This document shows, piece by piece, positions 39,986 to 41,936 of a DNA stretch of 41,936 bases (positions are counted from its first letter, which is position 1; each line of letters starts with the position of its first letter). The stretch lies in NCBI RefSeq assembly GCF_029868745.1, contig NZ_JARWOP010000114.1, forward strand, positions 1 to 41,936, given 5' to 3'. A program made the position numbers and the translations under genes. The stretch is from Nocardia wallacei (GTDB lineage Bacteria; Actinomycetota; Actinomycetes; Mycobacteriales; Mycobacteriaceae). Under the pieces are notes generated by a model. The model searched no databases. It worked only from the letters and a program-made list of their open reading frames with translations, and was not told the DNA's origin.

Positions 39986-41259
39986 CCGGCGCGCAGCCGA
40001 CGGTGCTCGTGCGGATGGCCGACGCCGACGACCTGTACATGTCCTGGCGCTGGCTCGGCGGTACCTCGAGCCCGGGCGCGAGCATGCTGCCCGGCGCCGA
40101 CGTCGACGCGGCCGTGCACCGGCTCGCGGCGGCACTGCCGGACCCCGCGCGCCCGGGCGGTCTCGAACAAGCCCTCACCACGGGCGATTTCGCCGACCGG
40201 GAAACAGAATATGCTCTGGCGCAGGCACTCAGCCGCGCGCTGCTCCCGCAGGGGCTGGCGATCCAGTTGCACGAGCTACTGATGCGCGGCGTCCGCCCGC
40301 ACATCCGGTGGCAGCCGTCACCGCGGGTGGCGCAGGTGCCGTGGGAGCTGATCGCGCCCGATCCCAGCCTGCGGCTGGTCGACATCGCCGACGTCAGCAT
40401 GCTCGCCCCCGCGAGCATCGTGCACGCCCCGGACCGCATCGCCCGTTCCTGGGCCGCCGACCGTGACCTGCCGGTAGTCGCGGTGCTCGACCCGCGCGTG
40501 CCGGGCTTCCGGGCCGATTCGGAACTGGGCTCGGTACTCGGGCGGCCCGACCCCGCCATGCCGTTGGCCGAGCGTGCGACCGAATACCTTGCGCGCCAAC
40601 GGCTCCGGCCCGCGGCCGACACAGCGCCGGAAGCCTTCCGCCGCACCGACCTCGATCGTGACCGGCTCAGCGCGCTGCTGCGCGACGGCGCCGCCCGGCT
40701 GCTCTACGTCGGTCATGTCACCGCCGAAGCGCCGGAATCCGGCCGCAGCGAGAACGCCGAACTCCATCTCGCGTGCACCGCCGACACCACCGGCTTCGCC
40801 CGTCCGCTGCGCGGCCACCGGCCGCTGTCGGCGAAGGATCTGCTGCTGGGCACCCACACGCTGGCGGCCGAACCCGTTGCGGGACAGGATCTCTGGCCCA
40901 TCCCCAGCCGCGTGGCGCTCATCGCCTGTGAGAGCGGCGGCGACCTGCGCTTCACCGAGGCCCTGGGCCTGGTCGCCGCGATGATCAACGGCGGCGCGGA
41001 ACTGGTCACGGCGACCCGCTGGGCGCTCCCCACGGACCTGGCCTTCCAGCGCCTCGCCGGCGCCACCGCCGCGACCCCGCTCCAGGATGTCGTGTGCGCG
41101 GTCGACGCCGCCCACGAACGACCCGACCCGATCCTCGCCCTGTCCGCCTGGCAGCGCGAACGCCTGACGGCCTGGCGGGAGACCGGCGCCATCGAGCACT
41201 CGCCGCTACTCTGGGCGGCCTTCGCCACCGTCTCCTGCGCGGCCGATTCCCTCGCCTGA
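39982..41259 (+). CDS. CHAT-domain caspase-like cysteine protease
   Basis: This 425-residue protein carries a CHAT protease fold in its C-terminal two thirds. The catalytic dyad is visible: His245 in ARLLYVGHVTAE and Cys316 in RVALIACESGGD, each at the end of a hydrophobic strand as in caspases and separases. The N-terminal part (about 1-130, with a PHIRWQPSPRVAQVPWELIAP motif) resembles the domain found before many CHAT proteases. No TPRs are present in this chain; the repeats lie in the preceding gene, to which it is coupled by ATGA. CHAT proteases are known effectors or regulators of bacterial conflict and death pathways. Its substrate is unknown. A hairpin at 41287-41307 follows. Confidence 0.85.
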   Translation: MTGAQPTVLVRMADADDLYMSWRWLGGTSSPGASMLPGADVDAAVHRLAAALPDPARPGGLEQALTTGDFADRETEYALAQALSRALLPQGLAIQLHELLMRGVRPHIRWQPSPRVAQVPWELIAPDPSLRLVDIADVSMLAPASIVHAPDRIARSWAADRDLPVVAVLDPRVPGFRADSELGSVLGRPDPAMPLAERATEYLARQRLRPAADTAPEAFRRTDLDRDRLSALLRDGAARLLYVGHVTAEAPESGRSENAELHLACTADTTGFARPLRGHRPLSAKDLLLGTHTLAAEPVAGQDLWPIPSRVALIACESGGDLRFTEALGLVAAMINGGAELVTATRWALPTDLAFQRLAGATAATPLQDVVCAVDAAHERPDPILALSAWQRERLTAWRETGAIEHSPLLWAAFATVSCAADSLA

Positions 41260-41286
41260 CCGACCGCGAACACACCGAGCACAGCG

Positions 41287-41307
41287 GCTCCGGCGACCGG
41301 CCGGAGC
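41287..41307 (+). terminator. Hairpin after the CHAT operon
   Basis: GCTCCGGC (41287-41294) and GCCGGAGC (41300-41307) form a perfect 8-bp stem with a 5-base loop, 28 bp after the CHAT stop. No T-run follows, so it is a moderate terminator candidate. Confidence 0.4.
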
Positions 41308-41348
41308 GAAGGCGTGCGATCGGAGCGAACAAAGAGATCGTGCGCGGG

Positions 41349-41375
41349 TGTCGAGATACGGTCGACCTGTTCGTC
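41349..41375 (+). promoter_or_regulatory. Candidate ECF42 promoter for the YCII/sigma pair
   Basis: TGTCGA (41349-41354) is followed after 17 bases by CGTC (41372-41375). As recalled from published work on ECF42 in Streptomyces, those sigma factors recognise TGTCGA at -35 and CG[A/T]C at -10. It lies upstream of the DGPF protein and the partial sigma gene, as expected for autoregulation. Confidence 0.55.
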
Positions 41376-41428
41376 ATTCTCTGCGACCGACTGTTCTACC
41401 GACCCTGTTCCGGTGAGTGGAGGAACCG

Positions 41429-41803
41429 ATGCAGTACCTGCTGCTGATCTACGATTGCGTGCGGCCCGAGCCGGATGATCCGGGTTTCGCCGAGGCCCTG
41501 GCCAGGGTGAACGCGTTCGCCGACGAGTGCCGCCGGCGCGGGGTGTTCATCTCCGGGCACCCGCTGCGCGACGAGCGCACCGCCACCACCGTCAGCGTGC
41601 GCGACGGGCGGACACTGATCACCGACGGCCCGTACGCCGAAACCCACGAGCATCTCGGCGGCGTCTACGTGCTCGACTGCCGCGACCTCGACGAGGCTCT
41701 CGAACTGGCCGCATTGTGCCCGCTGGCCGAACCGGGCGGCATCGAGGTCCGGCCGATCGTCACCGTGCCGGGGTTGGACCACCGACCGGCCACGGCCGAA
41801 TGA
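41429..41803 (+). CDS. YCII/DGPF-domain protein
   Basis: This 124-residue protein belongs to the YCII-related family. It shows MQYLLLIYD at the start, the family motif as DGPYAETHEHLGG (about residues 71-83) and a following VLDCRDLDEALELAALCP helix. These small dimeric alpha-beta proteins often pair with ECF42 sigma factors, in which context they are called DGPF proteins; their activity is not known. GGAGG at 41419-41423 precedes the ATG at 41429 by 5 bp. The stop overlaps the next start as ATGA. Confidence 0.87.
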   Translation: MQYLLLIYDCVRPEPDDPGFAEALARVNAFADECRRRGVFISGHPLRDERTATTVSVRDGRTLITDGPYAETHEHLGGVYVLDCRDLDEALELAALCPLAEPGGIEVRPIVTVPGLDHRPATAE

Positions 41804-41936
41804 GCGCACCCGTCCTGCAGCGGGTCTACCGCGAGCACCGGACCCTGCTGCTCGCCGCGCTGATCCGCGTCCACGGCGGCATCGAACTCGCCCAGGGCGC
41901 GCGGCAGGACCCCTGGCCGCCCGCCCTGGGCCCGAG
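41800..41936 (+). CDS. N-terminal fragment of an ECF sigma factor (ECF42 type), cut by the window edge
   Basis: The first 45 residues start with APVLQRVYREHRTLLLAALI, the beginning of ECF sigma region 2 in the ECF42 group, which is regularly encoded right after a DGPF/YCII gene. Coupling is by ATGA at 41800-41803. The later part of the fragment (ELAQGARQDPWPPALGP) corresponds to the usual ELAEDALQDAF-type stretch but is more divergent. Regions 4 and the C-terminal TPR domain expected for ECF42 lie beyond the window. Confidence 0.7.
   Translation, partial: MSAPVLQRVYREHRTLLLAALIRVHGGIELAQGARQDPWPPALGP

Overview
The window is about 42 kb of very GC-rich actinobacterial DNA. It carries mycofactocin genes (mftF, mftE), an LpqH-type 19-kDa lipoprotein, F420- and mycothiol-type enzymes, an MMPL transporter, ECF sigma factors and several start codons that look leaderless. 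This points to the Mycobacteriales, most likely Nocardia or a close relative. Species cannot be settled from the sequence alone.

Layout. (1) 1-2282: end of a mycofactocin-associated locus, with the tail of a short-chain dehydrogenase, mftF and mftE. (2) 2356-2928: a divergent TetR regulator. (3) 3086-16316: the core of a biosynthetic gene cluster, with a StrR/ParB-like activator, an MMPL exporter, an F420-dependent reductase resembling mycobacterial phthiodiolone ketoreductase, a single-module fully reducing type I PKS (KS-AT-DH-ER-KR-ACP, no thioesterase), an AvrD-like double-hotdog protein, a P-loop kinase-like protein and a SAM methyltransferase. (4) 16465-21924: a 1819-residue single-chain acyl-CoA carboxylase laid out like eukaryotic acetyl-CoA carboxylase, followed by a strong hairpin. 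(5) 22069-26109: an EntF-like C-A-PCP-TE NRPS. (6) 26277-34471: small accessory units: a GAF protein, an MFS/isocitrate-lyase-family pair, an ECF sigma factor with a SnoaL-like tail, an alpha/beta hydrolase, a maleylpyruvate-isomerase-family protein, and an MFS exporter divergent from a double Lrp/AsnC regulator. (7) 34532-35896: a lipoprotein and membrane-protein operon. (8) 36028-41259: a tightly overlapping four-gene operon ending in a TPR protein and a CHAT caspase-like protease. (9) 41429-41936: a YCII/DGPF protein and the start of an ECF42-like sigma factor.

How the parts may work together (inference). In the cluster, the carboxylase would supply malonyl-type extender units and the PKS would build a reduced chain on its own ACP. 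AvrD would condense a beta-ketoacyl intermediate with a small polyol or keto-sugar, as AvrD does for syringolides and AfsA does for A-factor. The kinase, methyltransferase and F420 reductase would tailor the product and the MMPL protein would export it. The NRPS may add one amino acid or may belong to a separate pathway. The CHAT operon looks like a sensor/protease module of unknown trigger and is the best candidate for an undescribed system.

No rRNA, tRNA, CRISPR array, transposase or insertion sequence was recognised. No gene-free stretch exceeds about 200 bases.
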